Shown here piece after piece: positions 10,201 through 22,900 of a stretch of DNA of 64,000 nt; position 1 is the stretch's first letter; each line of letters opens with the position of its first letter. The stretch is from Stichopus chloronotus (Eukaryota; Echinodermata; Holothuroidea; Aspidochirotida; Stichopodidae). A program made the translations under genes and the position numbers. Where the stretch lies: contig CM037849.1 of the NCBI GenBank assembly GCA_021234535.1, forward strand, positions 11,017,526 through 11,081,525, given 5' to 3'. The notes beneath the pieces were generated by a model, which was given only the letters and a program-made list of their open reading frames with translations, searched no databases and was not told the DNA's origin.

Positions 10201-11559
10201 TTCTGTTAAATCATTCAGAAACTCATAACTAATGTTCTTCTGTACATGGTGTGACTTCAATTATTCACAGCTAATAATGTTCATGATTTGGTATTTCATA
10301 CAAGACGACATATCTACGGGCAATGTGCATACAATGCTTTCTCCTTTCTTGATTATCTGTTTGGTAACAACTTTTAGGAAAGTATTACTTTCATAAGTTA
10401 CTGTATGGGTGTATATAGTAACTCGAGTACACACGGTTAACACCCATGGACCATTTCAACAAAGAAGTATAACTTAGGGCACAGATCTATCCTCCTCCCG
10501 TTTCTTGCGGGGTGGGTGGCGGCGGAAGGCTACGGACCAAACATAAAGTATCCTAACATTGGAAGCCTTCCTTTCAATGTTTCAAATAAATTTCACACCC
10601 TGTACTAAAGCAGAATATGCTGTTTGATGAAGAAGAAAAAAATCCTTCATCGTTAATCCAGGGAGTCTCTAGCAACTCCCTGGTTTATCTTCAATCTTTT
10701 TCTTCCATTTGATACCAACCTGGACAAAACACCTACGCCCAGGTTTACATGTGTAATTGAAATGTGTGAATGGAATGGTCCCGGTATACATGAGTGATTC
10801 GGACGGACCGGGAGGGGGGAGGGGGGTCGGTTCAGGAACGTTGCCACACAGACGTCATACGAATACATGATTTTTTTGCTGTTCTCATGGGTCAATTGCA
10901 TATCAACAAAGTGGACACGTCCTTCCATTCCGGTTCCCCTCCCCTCACTTAGTCGCTGGCTTTACGTTTGTAAAAGTACCATAACGGTACCAACAGTTTG
11001 GAACCCAACAGTTTCAAGCAAAGCTTGTACTACATATATACTCGTTGAATTATTAGGGATTGTTATGCAACCATTACCACCTAAATGTCAAGTTCTTAAT
11101 ACGACAGCCATTCAATTGTGTTCAGAGTTTAAAAATTATGCAAATATTTAAGGATAGTAACGCTGATATTTTATTTATTGACATTTGTAGCTTTCCTTCT
11201 GGCCTTAAGTGATTCTCTCGGAGTAGCCTACCACCAGAGCGTCAATGGGAAAAGGAAGTGTTGTTTGTTGATACAAACAGTCAGTGGAGTAGTGTCATTT
11301 ATTACTTTACTTTATTTCATCGTCTTGTCATTTGTCACCGATGCAAACTTTCTAGCGAAGTCGCAAACACTTTTATACCAAGCAAAAAACCAAACACTTT
11401 AGAGGCCATAACGGTCGAATTGTCTTCAGAGTAGACGTCTTTTCGCTTACCAGGGCACACAAATGCATTGTGGTTTTGATAATCCGACTATGAGCATTTT
11501 TTTTTTCGTAATCTGACATTATAGCATTAGTATGTGTGGCCACCTAACTATGCTTTGAA
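10201..11559. other. No gene seen
   Basis: Non-coding. A 94-codon plus-strand frame (10867-11151) and a 91-codon minus-strand frame (10653-10928) have no recognisable motif or splice context. Confidence 0.4.
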
Positions 11560-12680
11560 TGAAATATGAGGTTTGTCAAACCGTTCTTTCTAGAGATCAT
11601 GTCTACAAGGTTTTCACAATTTGACCCTATTGACCTCGAATGACCTTTGACATCCACTAAAAAACCAAAAAGTGCTTGTACTCAATGAGGTACACTTACC
11701 TACTGAATATGACCATTGTCAAAACTTCCTTTCTTGAGATATGATGTTTACAAGAATTTCATAGTGTGACCCGGTTGATCTCAAATGACGTTGAACTTCA
11801 CCAAAGACAACAGAATCCTTGCATGCTCAATGAGATGCACCTACATACTAAATAGAAGATCTGCCTGAGCTTTCCTTCTAGAGATAATGTGTTAAAACGT
11901 TTTCCAAATTTGACTCCTGTTGACCTCAAGTGACTTTTGACAACCAACAAAATTGGTATGGATCTTGCACTTAATGTGGTCCACAGACAGACCAAATATG
12001 AAATTTATCCAAGCTTTCCTTCTTGAAATATTGTATTCACAATTTTTCGACATTTTGACCAATGCTGACATCAAATGGCCTTTGACCTTTACAAAAAAAC
12101 AATATGCTTTTTGTACTGTATGAGATACACCTACATAACAAACATGAGAATGATGAGATCTGTCCAAGCTTCCCTTCTTGAGATATTGTGTCTACAAGAT
12201 TTTCAAAATTTGACCCCTGTTGACCTCAATTGACCTTTTTCTCCACTAAAATCGGTAGGCATCTTGTACTTGGCACACCGACGTACCAAGTAGGAGATAC
12301 GTCCAAGCTTATCTTCTCCAGATATTCGTTTTACAAGGTTTTCACATTTTGAACACATGTTGACCTCGAATGACCTTTGACCTCCTCTAAAAACAATAGG
12401 GTTCTTGCACTCCATGAGGTACACTGTACATACTACATAAAAGATCTGTCCATGTTTACCTTCTTGAGATATTGTGTTTACAAGGTTTCACAATTTGACC
12501 CCTGCTGACCTCAACTTGCCTTTGATCTCCATTAAAATCAATTTAACTACTGGATTTAATGTGGTTTACGTACATACAAAGTATGAGATTTTTCTAAGCT
12601 TTCCTTCTTGATATTGTGGTTACAACGTAGGCGCCACACACATACATGCACCCACCCACACACGCACGCACCCAACTTTG
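11560..12680 (+). repeat. DR1-motif repeat array 3 (longest)
   Basis: Seven or more diverged units of about 145 bp in tandem. Recurrent blocks are 'GACCTCxAATGACCTTTGAC', a 'TTGCACTCAATGAGGTACAC' segment, 'GAGATCTGTCCAAGCTTTCC' and 'TTGAGATATTGTGTTTACAAGG'. The exact 13-mer TGACCTTTGACCT is at 12371-12383; altered copies lie near 11641, 11786, 11932, 12076, 12226 and 12510. The array ends in a CA-rich tract at 12637-12672. Minus-strand frames of 65-91 codons here are shadows of the repeat. Confidence 0.8.
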
Positions 12681-12983
12681 TTTTCCATTCATTCCGAGGA
12701 ACTCATTGTGCTTTCTTTTGTTTTGTCTTCCTCAAACCTAACCTTAACAATAGACTTTATATTGCTAATCTTGACCGGACCGGAGAAATCTATTGAATTT
12801 TCTACAGAGGACCTAAATCTATTGTTTCGGTCCTCGATCCCAACCGAAAACAAGGTCACGCACACACGCAAATATACACCGCCGCGGGATTACAAAGGTT
12901 ACGGTTTCATTGAAAGCAAAAGCTGAGAAATCCCCCCTCTTCCTGGGAAAGTCAGTTTCTCACAGCGAAATTTTCAAGTTCCT
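12681..12983. other. No gene seen
   Basis: An 82-codon plus-strand frame (12678-12926) begins inside the repeat end and has no identifiable domain. Confidence 0.4.
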
Positions 12984-13563
12984 TTAAAGGAGAAGGAAAC
13001 CCTTGGAACATGTAAGGAGAAGTGTTTGACAAACGTCTCACCAAAAGTCTAATTCAGAAATTGAGGATTGGTTCCCATTCAAGTTTACGCACTTTTGAAA
13101 TTCAGAGAAGGGTGCTGCCATTTTTGCCTCAGTTGAATGTTAACCCGCTAAGTCGAACAATGCTATCACGTAACCACTGACAGCAGGAATTTCAACGTAT
13201 TTCTTTGTTTTCTTTACCTACAACTGCCATAAATACATACACACTCGTACATATTACTGTACATATTAAATCACTAGGCTGTATCAAGCAATAATCGAAT
13301 CATTAACACTCTGATTTGAATCTATCCACATTTGTTAAATATATATTGACAGTGAAATAAAAAGAAGAGCAAAAGCTTTTCAATCACATGTCGTCAGGTT
13401 ATGTGATCAGAATCTTAAAATGGCAGCTTCCTGATTATTTTTTTTACGAACATTCAAATTGCAATATGTAAGGAAACAACAATATTGAAATGAAATTTGG
13501 TGACATCACATGCAGGTCTTTCATTTAACATTGTAAAAAGTCCTGTCTTTCCTTCTCCTTTAA
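12984..13563. mobile_element. 580-bp TIR element (TTAAAGGAGAAGGAAA ends)
   Basis: The 16-bp sequence TTAAAGGAGAAGGAAA at 12984-12999 is matched exactly by its reverse complement at 13548-13563. Both ends include TTAA, so the target duplication could be TTAA or TA. The interior is AT-rich and non-coding. This is the structure of a MITE. Confidence 0.75.
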
Positions 13564-16500
13564 CTTTGGTATATGTGCAGTAGTAGCTTTGCTGCTACAA
13601 TAGCAATTGTCAGTGTTTGTTTATAGGGCTTTTGTCACTGAGTAGAATACTTCATCACAGTGCGCTTTGGCGACTGCAAGGAAAGCAACGGAAAGTTGCA
13701 ACTCCCGGCTGAGAGTCGCGACTCTCAAGTAGAGTCGGGTAACCCCCCCCCCCCCCCAAGCCTACAGTGCCAAGTACAAAGTATGACAAATTTAGAGCTT
13801 ACAGCAAAATTAACATTATCAGCATTTTATCATGAGAGATGATAAATAGCGATTATTAACATTCCTTCTGCGTCATACACAATTGCTTATTCGTACCAGT
13901 TCTGCGAAAATTTCGCTGACCATGTTCAACATCAGCATGTAAATGATCAAAATATTCCACTGACAAGTTAGAGGTTCTCGAATGAAAGAGGCAAATTTTT
14001 CACTGCAGGCATTTCAAACCCCATGCCAATATCATGTTCTCAGTGAAGACATTTCTGTTTGGAGTATAGGATTTCTCTGGTCAAGAAAATATTGCCAGTT
14101 GTCTGAAGGTTACAAAAATGTCATCTTGCATTGACGAATTATTGAAAGAAGTGTTTGATGTTCTTTGAAATTGAATTACTTAGCTAGAAATTTGCCAACA
14201 TTGGAAAATTAGATTAGGTATAAAGAGCTTTATCTCAAAATACTGTGGAATATTAAGAACACACTTCTTAAATTATCGTCTAGTTCTTTTAAGACAGTCA
14301 AAATTACAGAAAAATACATGGGCTTTTCGAGTAGTACCTGAATGGCATGGCAGATTTGCCATAATGCAATGCACCATTTCGAAAATTCATTACTTTCACA
14401 TGGAAAATGCTATTGAGGTAGTTTTCACCAGAGAAGAGAATTTTTTTTTTTTTTTGTTGTTGTGAAATATCAATTTTCTTCAGCGACCAATCCAGATTAA
14501 ATAGAACGTTTAATGTTGTGAAAGATGAATGGAGAACGTTTCATTATGTCTAACAAGACAAAAGAATGTCAAGAGATAATTTTCGTAAGAAGAGAGAGAT
14601 AGAGAGAGAAAAAGGAAATGTGGAGGTCCCAAGCTACAGTCTTGGTTTAAGAATGTACACATAGCCTACTGTATTCAGTGTAAGTCGAGGCATTACAGCA
14701 ATACCATGTAGATGATATCACATACTGTATGGTTCTATATTTATTATGTAACGACTTTTTGTAAGAGAAAGCCGTAGTTTATAGACTACCAGCTCTTTTT
14801 ATACAAGAGGTTGCAGTTTCTTGTTTTACAGTATTACGTCACTGAGCAACTTGAATTTCATGGACCACCTGTTGTATTTACAGCATATGACGTAATTTAT
14901 TCATCCTTCGTAGCGTATTCCATGAATTTGTTGAGCTGAACGTTGTATACACACGTCCATCACTGTCAATTTTAATGCTTTAAGTTACACGTAAATCTAT
15001 CAGGTAAATTTTACTCGCGTTTACATTCATACCCATGTTTTTTATATTGCTTCTCGTTTGCGCAAGAATGAATGAATGAACTTTGAGTTTTGTAGGTGAC
15101 CCTTCCGAATGCACTTTCTGTTCACGCCATAAAAAGCATTTATGACACGCCACATCCGCTATTTGTAACGAGACTGTACGCCGCATCGTGTGAACAATGT
15201 TGTCGACTTCATCTGGAGCTTAACTCAGTCGTTCCTAAAATGTCGAAAAAAAAAAAAAAAATTGGTAGAAGTAGCAGCTGAGCTTAAAGAGCATAGAGCC
15301 AGCCAGCCTTCTTGTAAAGTAGCCAGCACAACGGACGTGTGTTACTCATGCACCAGATCTGACAGCAATTCTCATTACTGTGAAAAGGTGGTTCTCTTTT
15401 AATTTTTAGTTTTATAGTTTTTTAGTTTTTTAATTTTTTTTAATGTTTCCCTTACCATACAGTATTTGTTTTCTTGCCTATTGTTCGGCTAGCCGTCCGT
15501 TCAAATTTTGGAACTGGGTCACTCACTGCTCTGTAAAATCATGTTTGAGTCGTCAGTTAACCATTCAATTGTAAATGTAATGTATTAGGCGATGTGCACT
15601 GAAATTGCTGAAGCCAAGGTAGGAGTTACTATACAGTATTTACATCAAGATCACTGTGACAAACAAGGTATAACATATCTATATTCTAGTAGGAACTTAG
15701 GTGACTTCAGAGGGAGGAGTCTGGGTTTATATAAACCGCGGGGGGAAAGGTACATGACACGTACAATTAGTTGGTGCACTGTTTGTACATGCAACATGTC
15801 ATATACACACAGGCGTATTCATACCTCAAACTCGGAAGCTTTTCTTTTGAAAAAAGTACCGTTTCCTAATTTTTTTCATAAGCGTTCATTATACAATGAA
15901 TGCTCTTAATTAGGTCAAATTTTCTCCAACGACAGATATAGGGGAGTGAAAGGGGTGTTAAATGATACGCCCTACTAAATTGCTGTTAATTAGGTCATTA
16001 CTATGTAGCCTGCTAGCCTACTCTGCATGTCATAGCCCAGTGACTCCAATGGAACGGACTTCAAGACATTCTGGTAAATGTCCCATGCATGTTGTTTTAT
16101 ATAACTATACATATATATAACTATATAACTACAGTGTCAATGAAAAACAGTACCGTAGGTGATTCAACTTGTGGAATAAGTTACGTTATACAAATTATTA
16201 AACAAGCTATTGGTGAAGGACTCTGGCATAATACTATCCAGACAATATACTTCATTGACCTTAGGCAAAGATCTCACTTCCTTTCGTTTGTCTTTGGAAG
16301 ACTTGTATCAGGCCACTGGTACATTATGTAGGCCCTGAGGCTGATGGCATATGCACTACACGTATTAGCTCCTATTAATGATGAACATCGTGGAATCCAC
16401 AACGAGCAACGTACGTTTCACCCTGTTAAGTTTATCTGCAAGAATTTCTGGTTTCCTGCTGTTGTTTCAAATTATTTCGCGGAATGTCACCCTATTTAAA

Positions 16501-18539
16501 ACTTGCGATGCGTTTTTAGCTTCTTCTTTAATGTATTTTACTGCTTCTACCACGAATTTATGACAATGAGGTATTGTTTTCAAGGCTTCAGTTGTTCAAT
16601 GTGAAAATGTGACTACTAAATTGGGCTAACGTCGAAATCAACTGAATGGTCAAATTTCTTGAGATCCCAGTCTTTGAAGTCACTTCTACGTGACAGTGCG
16701 TCTAAAGCGGTCCTGTGACAGCTGAACCCTACCTACATACGTTAATCACGGTCAGGTCCTGACCACTTCCTATTTTAATCAAACTTTCAAAGTTGCAATT
16801 TCTCCAAACTACGAAACGTATTTACATCGTTGCAGCGTAACTGCCTCTTTAAATGCTTTGACCTACCACCTCTTGCCAACTGCCATATGTGGATGGGAAT
16901 GCAGTCTACCTCTCTATGGGCCCCTCCCTACCACGCAGGAGCGTACATTTACCAGAACACATATACAAGACCATTTGACCCCAAAGGTCATTCTCTACAT
17001 TGCTCTCGTCAATGGTCAGCATGACACAATCCCAATCGTTCGAGAAAATCAATTTGTTTTCACAAAAAACAGCAAAATTGAGTAAGGACAATTTGAAGAA
17101 GAGGATTTGGGTCATACCGGTAGTATTGTATTGTGCACAGCATCGACGCCCTTTGTTAAGTGGTTGCAGAAAAAAGAAGAAAACGAAAAACTTTGTATTT
17201 TGGGAGACGTAAGGTGGCAGTTGGTTTCAACGGCGGATATCCAGTCAACGGTTTTTGAGGGTGGTTTCCCGCGTTGTTGTCATTCAAATGATATATGAAC
17301 ATTCTTTGACTGAAAACCAACATGACGTCATTTCTGCTCCGGATGTATGTTTACCCGTCGATTTGTGGGGAAACTGTTAGGAGTTACTCAGTCTCAATTG
17401 CAACTAACGCCCAATCCTCCTTTGATAGGGTTAGTTTAGCTTGTCTCTCTCCCAATATGTTCCTCTCCCAATGTGTTCATCATGCCATTCACTGACTCAG
17501 GAGGTTGGGCATACGCCCATAGTAACCAAAGGCGGAGTTCTAGGAACATTAGTTTGGGGGCTCTAATTCACGTTTTACCAGGCTACGGGGAGGGCCACCA
17601 TCAGCTGACGAGTAGCGTATCAAGAACTTTTTCACCCAAAAAAAGAGAGCCCCTCCCAGATTGCAGAAAAGGGTACTTCTCGGCGCTGCCTAGTAAGAAA
17701 TCCATCCTTTCTTTTTTTTTTTTGATGTCTCGTGTTAAAAAACGAACTCTTCAAAAAAAGTAAAATAAAAGGTGAATGAGTTCACATCAATCATTTACCC
17801 AATTTTGTTGGGTTTTTTTTGTGTCTGTGGGAGGGCTAGTCTAGTCTTTCTCTCCCCCCCCCGGGAGAACCTCCCCTGAGAAACCATGACTGAGACAAAC
17901 GATATCACATCCACCCCTCCATTGTGCAATCCTTTTATTCACGAGCCTTCTCTCATTTGGAAATGAAGTCTGAACTTTCCTATGGAGAATAGGTCGAGGT
18001 CCTTTATGAACCTGTCCCACTTTCCCTCAGCTATGAGAGTAAGCCAGATAGATTTTTTAATCGCGTCCACTGACGAGATGACCAGCCCCGGAGGGAGATT
18101 ATACAAGGTTATTGGCAGGCACAGGTAGTGTTGGCCATTGATCTATACACATGGCCGCCGCTTAGACTCATTAGTTGTGTTGGACCGGCTCGGGGTACTG
18201 CTGCGAGACCATGTATTAAGGTATGTATGTCAACAAATCAGTAGCTAGCTGGCCAATTGTCTTACAGTTCAAATGACAACCTACGGTTTATTCTGATAAA
18301 AGTGTAAGAGGACAGAGCTCTAAAAAGCAGTTACCAACACAAGGTCTGGAAAACAAATCGTTTGTGAAGATTCGATCCTTGTTCAAAGTTGTGAAGCATT
18401 TTAATGTTGTATAAGAAAGAGCAAACTCTGAAAGTACAATCTGTCTCACAGAACTAGAATTTAAACCCTTACTAACTTATACATAGGGTGAAGGGCCAAG
18501 CCACATTCCTCTTGAGCGGACTGATTTAGGCTCAAACCA
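13564..18539. other. Gene-poor region
   Basis: About 5 kb with no recognisable exon. It contains a 15-base C run (13743-13757), a 15-base T run (14441-14455), a short GA tract near 14590, a 16-base A run (about 15246-15261), a perfect 14-bp palindrome GGTTTATATAAACC at 15724-15737 and a TGACGTCA at 17323-17330. Open frames of 60-105 codons have no domain. Confidence 0.4.
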
Positions 18540-18700
18540 ATGTTTGAACTGGAGTGACCTTTGACCTGTAGGCCTATACATGAATACCAACATGGGTCAC
18601 CTGCACTCACTCACGAGGACTACCTGTATAAAATCCGAGAAGCTTTAAGCAATTCGACATTTGTGGCCACAACTCACAGACCGATGTATCCGGCTATAGT
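18540..18700 (+). repeat. Single DR1-motif repeat unit
   Basis: Isolated partial unit of the family, with exact TGACCTTTGACCT at 18555-18567 followed by the 'CACTCACGAGGACTACCTG' type segment. Confidence 0.55.
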
Positions 18701-21276
18701 TTATTTTTCAAGTGGGTTTGCAGTTTCAATCGTTCAATGATATTTACATATCAACTTTGAATTACAAATATACAACTTTTTTATCGAATGGTACTTGCGG
18801 TATCTTTGTGTAAGCAGGCTTAACATGGCTGTTATCTGACTATCAAGTCCCTGGTTTACGGTTACCGAGTGAATTGATTAATTTAAAGCTGGACTATGAG
18901 TTGAAAATTTGTAAGTGATGGTCAAATACTATCGAATGGTTATAGCAAATACAAAAAAAAAAGGTTGAGCCCCATTTTGGTTACATGAATATTCATATCC
19001 TTTCCCATTCGTCTCTTTGATTTCAAGCAACGGTGATTGACTGCTATGCTCTCTTGAAGAGTCTGAATTTTGTAGGGTCAACAATTAAGACTGTCGAGAT
19101 AATTTTTACATTCAAACACTGTATCTGGAAGGTGAGCGGGTTATTCTATTTCAGAATTTGTGACAGGTGATCTTTTCCCCTACTTTCCGTTTAAATCCCA
19201 GAAACACTGACAGAGAACAAAGGTAGATGACCAGGCGATTGTCAGTGCAAACTCATATCCCAGCTCCATTTCAGTGATCTATTACGCTACATCATGAGTG
19301 AATATTGACTAATTTAAACTTTAGCAATGACTCACAGTCGAAGGATAGTTGGTGTTGCTGCCAACAGAAGTGACAAAAGTTTGCGAGCGGTTACGTTTCC
19401 CATACACTGAACATAGTTATTCTTATCTTTCACACCGACAAGTAATCTAACAGATTTAAATACGGGAACATTAACGATTCGTAAGTGGAGCAGTGAAATA
19501 AAAGGTAGGTAGGACCGTAGGACCAGTAGTAGCACCCGTAGTAGCACTTTGTGGCCTTCTGTGTCGTGTTTCAAGATAGTAGGACAATAAGTTGTGGAGA
19601 TGTTTATGTTCCCATAAATGAAACAGTAAAGTGAAGGTCTGCCAAGTTCGGCTACAGTAACGTGCGCATGATCGGCCATAGCAATAACAACAGGAATCGT
19701 CCAATGGCCATGACCATCATACATTTTGTTTCTATACATTATGACGTCACTTACATTCTTCTTGAGATGCCCATATATCTTATAAGCAACGTAATCATTC
19801 AAAACCGAGATAGACAATTCCACAATTGCACTGGGCCGCTTTACTGGGGATTCAATTAAGCCACCTGAATCAATACCTGTTGAAAACGAACCTGACGAAC
19901 CTGAATAATAACTAATATTTCTACAGGTCAGGTACAGTTAATAAAGAGTTATTGGTAACTTGAATGCCCCAATTTTTCAGTTCGGATGCTAGGCTGGCAT
20001 TCACAATGTGACTGAAAGGGTTTTGTAAACAAGCTTAAAGTGGCAGTGTTCAAGATCCTAGTAATGACAGAGCAACCCTACATATACATGTTATAAGAAC
20101 TCTTATTTTTGCGATTCCACAGTTCCACGTGCCTACAGTGAACTGCAGAAGTCAAAACAACCAGCTAGAAGTGCATTTGCCTATACGCAGAATTGTAGTG
20201 CGTGGTAGGCAAGTCCTTGTTGTTGGGATTAAGCGGCAGTCTTCGTGGATCTGCTCCTCATAGGAGTACCGTTTTTGGGGAAATGCGTGCCGTTTCCTGT
20301 TAGCCCCTTTTCCCCTTTTCCCATCCATTTTTTTTTTCATATCACGCTGGACGAAACAAAACTTCCATTGGATCTCTCTCATAACGTTGTAAAACTTATC
20401 GTAAGTGTATATGTCGCACAAGACTGTACTGCTCTGAGTTATGAAAAGTATTCCAGTACTGCTGTATATTTGTCAAAACTGTCTTTATGTTTCACCAATG
20501 AAATGGAACATAAGAGCAGTAGATGATTCTGTAAAAGTTCGTCATGTGGTACCCACTGAAAAGCAGTGAAGCGATTCTGTGACACCATATTAAACACAAT
20601 GGCGTTGTATTGCACACCAATTTGGAAACAACGATTGAAACTCCGTATGTTTATCACCTCATTAAATTATAACAACCGTATAATACGCTGTAGTAATTGT
20701 ATGTATAGACTTTTGCAGTCCACTGTAGCAGGCACGTGGAACTGTGAAATAGCAAAAATAAGAGTTCTTATTTGAACAATGATGTTGAACTCATTTCGGA
20801 GTGGACTGCTCCTCTACACAAAAGCGTACTGTGAGAAAATGTTTTAAGACATGTCCACCATCTCCTTGCCTTCATATTTTACCGAACCAACTCTTACACA
20901 TAGTCCCTCATCTCATTTCTCTGTCACTGAGGAAACTCTATTGCAGTATGGTAACATAAGGATCCTAAATTCACTATGCAGCTATAGAAAAACTAAGAGC
21001 GGTGGGGGGGGGGGGGGGCGAGGGGTCGGTGGGTGCGGTGGAACTGTTGAACACTGTCCGCTTTCTGAAAAAAAAGTTTGAATCAAATGGTTGTGGCATT
21101 TGGGGGGATGCCTCCCCAAGTTCGAACGCACCTTATATAGAACTACCGTACAACATGGGCATCTCACTACATCAATTTTTATGTTTTATGTTTTTTTGTT
21201 CTTTTGAGTTTGAAGTTTTATCAAGGTGACGTAATAGGCCCATAATCACACGTAGTAACTCCAAGATAACACTCAC
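18701..21276. other. No confirmed gene; presumed intron sequence
   Basis: If the transporter exon at 21277-21630 is spliced, this is its intron on the minus strand. A 163-codon minus-strand frame at 19332-19823 is the longest here not explained by repeats, but it has no recognised domain. Other contents: a TGACGTCA at 19742-19749 and a 15-base G run at 21004-21018. Confidence 0.4.
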
Positions 21277-21630
21277 CTCGTAAGCGCTGGTTATGTTCAT
21301 GTTGAAAAACACCGGCATATAAATACGGATGGTAAAGATGCCGACCCCAATGTAAGAGAAGGCGAACATCCAATACATACAACCGTGCACGTAATTCTCA
21401 GCCGGTGTCCCTAGAAAGGTGATGGCCGATATGAAACTGGCCACAAGAGACATCGAGACAGGGAAGGCGTTCATGCGCCGATCAGCCAGGAGAAACTCAC
21501 TGGTGGTCCTCTGCTTGCCTCCCGTGCATGCATGGAAGACGCCGATACTGGCTGAGATCACAAAAAGACTACCGAATACAATGTAATCCCAAAACGAAAA
21601 ATACCGTCTGACCATTTCTGACTCCGCCAT
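21277..21630 (-). CDS. Sodium-coupled monocarboxylate transporter-like, first coding exon A
   Basis: First coding exon of an SLC5-family (sodium:solute symporter) protein, closest in character to SMCT/SLC5A8-SLC5A12 types, which use the Na+ gradient to import small monocarboxylates across the plasma membrane. The exon encodes residues 1-118. The start ATG (context TAATCATGGC) is followed by a short cytosolic or extracellular N-tail, then TM1 (about 13-34, WDYIVFGSLFVISASIGV), the loop HACTGGKQ..SEFLLADRRMNAFP, TM2 (about 52-72, SLVASFISAITFLGTPAEN) and TM3 (about 82-105). It ends at SAYE with a strong CGAG|GTGAGT donor in phase 0. No later exon was found in the 21 kb to the left. A three-copy 18-bp repeat lies just 5' of the ATG, and TTATATTTAT near 21761-21770 may be TATA-like. 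Family is sure; substrate is inferred. Confidence 0.88.
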
Positions 21631-21650
21631 GATTAGTACTACCGGTAGAT

Positions 21651-21704
21651 GTCTTTCTGGTGCTACCTGTCTTTCTGGTGCTACCTGTCTCTCTGGTGCT
21701 ACCT
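21651..21704. repeat. 18-bp tandem repeat, 3 copies, in the presumed 5'UTR
   Basis: GTCTTTCTGGTGCTACCT at 21651-21668 and 21669-21686 is identical; 21687-21704 differs by one base. The array starts 21 bases upstream of the minus-strand ATG of transporter exon A, so it probably lies in the 5' untranslated region. Confidence 0.85.
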
Positions 21705-22659
21705 GTGCGATTGAAGTTGATCTGGGGTTCTAGGTTCTAAACTACGCGGTTACTTGTACCATAAATATAAGTCTCAAAAGGACGTTGAATGTACACTCCA
21801 GTTAGTCTCCACTGCAACTTGGTGATTGTAACGGCACGCTGTGTCCTGTTCACACACACACACACACACACACACACAAATTTCCTCAGTCGGCAGTAAA
21901 TAGTGCTTTCAGATCAAATATCGATTTATTTCGAAGTGCAGCGTTCAACGGTTTCTACTTTCAAAAGTTGTAGATAATAACCAGCCCTCTATATGTGTAA
22001 CACAGACTTTATTCCGGTTAAGTTGCAATCACCGTCTTTTATATGCTCTATCTTCACGTTGATTGCCAAACTTTTTTATCTCTGTTTGAGATGCATACCA
22101 TTTGTGAATATTACAGTATTATGTTAAACCCACATTAACCAAGCTATTTTGATTTGGTTGTACTCTACGGCATGTATCAACAGGTGGGATTTCACAAGTT
22201 CCACAGGACAGCGTGCACGCAATCAAATTCAATGTAACCTGGTATGAGAGAACATGTGGCGAACAACTTTTTATCACGCAATGAAACCCGCAGGGCCGTG
22301 GTGTGTTGCATGATACGTGTGTACAAACGAAGCAGTATGTACAGGTAAATACATTGTGTTAAACATCTGGTGGCGTTCCTGATATGTACGGCATTGAATC
22401 TTCAGGGTGTTTATACAATTCATGGTCAGTATCTACTTAAAGGGCTCCTTGTCGGATTTTTTCCCTATTTCGTGTGAGGGAAACCAAAAGAAGTTGCACG
22501 TACCTGCATCATCTGCGGCTGACGTTTACTCTTTTACAAAGTTTTTGGTCATGTCTGTCTCAGACGTTTTGACGAGCGTTTATTAATTGACTTCAGATAG
22601 AAGAATGGTTTAGTGACTGTTTTTTTTTTTTTTTCAATTTTTTTTCAAAGAGCTCGACA
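21705..22659. other. Region upstream of exon A
   Basis: No gene recognised. Contains the AC microsatellite at 21851-21878 and a T run near 22620-22635. This is where a promoter for exon A would lie. Confidence 0.45.
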
Positions 22660-22900
22660 GATCTCACATAAGTATGTGTGTGGATGTACCAATATGGTAT
22701 ACAAAAACACTATTGCTTTTGGTGAAGGTCAAAGGTCATTGTGGTTAAGAGTGGTCAAATTTTGAAAATGTCGTACACGCGATATCTCAAAAAGAGAATT
22801 TTGCATTGATCTCTTATTTGTTATAGTGATGTACCATGTTGTGTGCAAAAGCCTATTATATTTGGTTTCGGCCATTTGAACTTCAATTAACGAGGGGCAA
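22660..22900 (-). repeat. DR1-motif repeat, reverse orientation
   Basis: Copy of the DR1 repeat family on the opposite strand. The exact 13-mer AGGTCAAAGGTCA is at 22726-22738, followed by 'GTGGTCAAATTTTGAAAA' and 'CGATATCTCAAAAAGAG' blocks, the reverse complements of array blocks. Confidence 0.65.

Noticed and set aside
11798..12424. Several minus-strand frames with similar sequence
   Set aside because: They are translations of successive DR1 repeat units, which explains their mutual similarity.
6290..12680. Regularly spaced repeats as a possible CRISPR array
   Set aside because: Units of about 145 bp are diverged throughout, with no short exact repeats and unique spacers, in a eukaryotic sequence.
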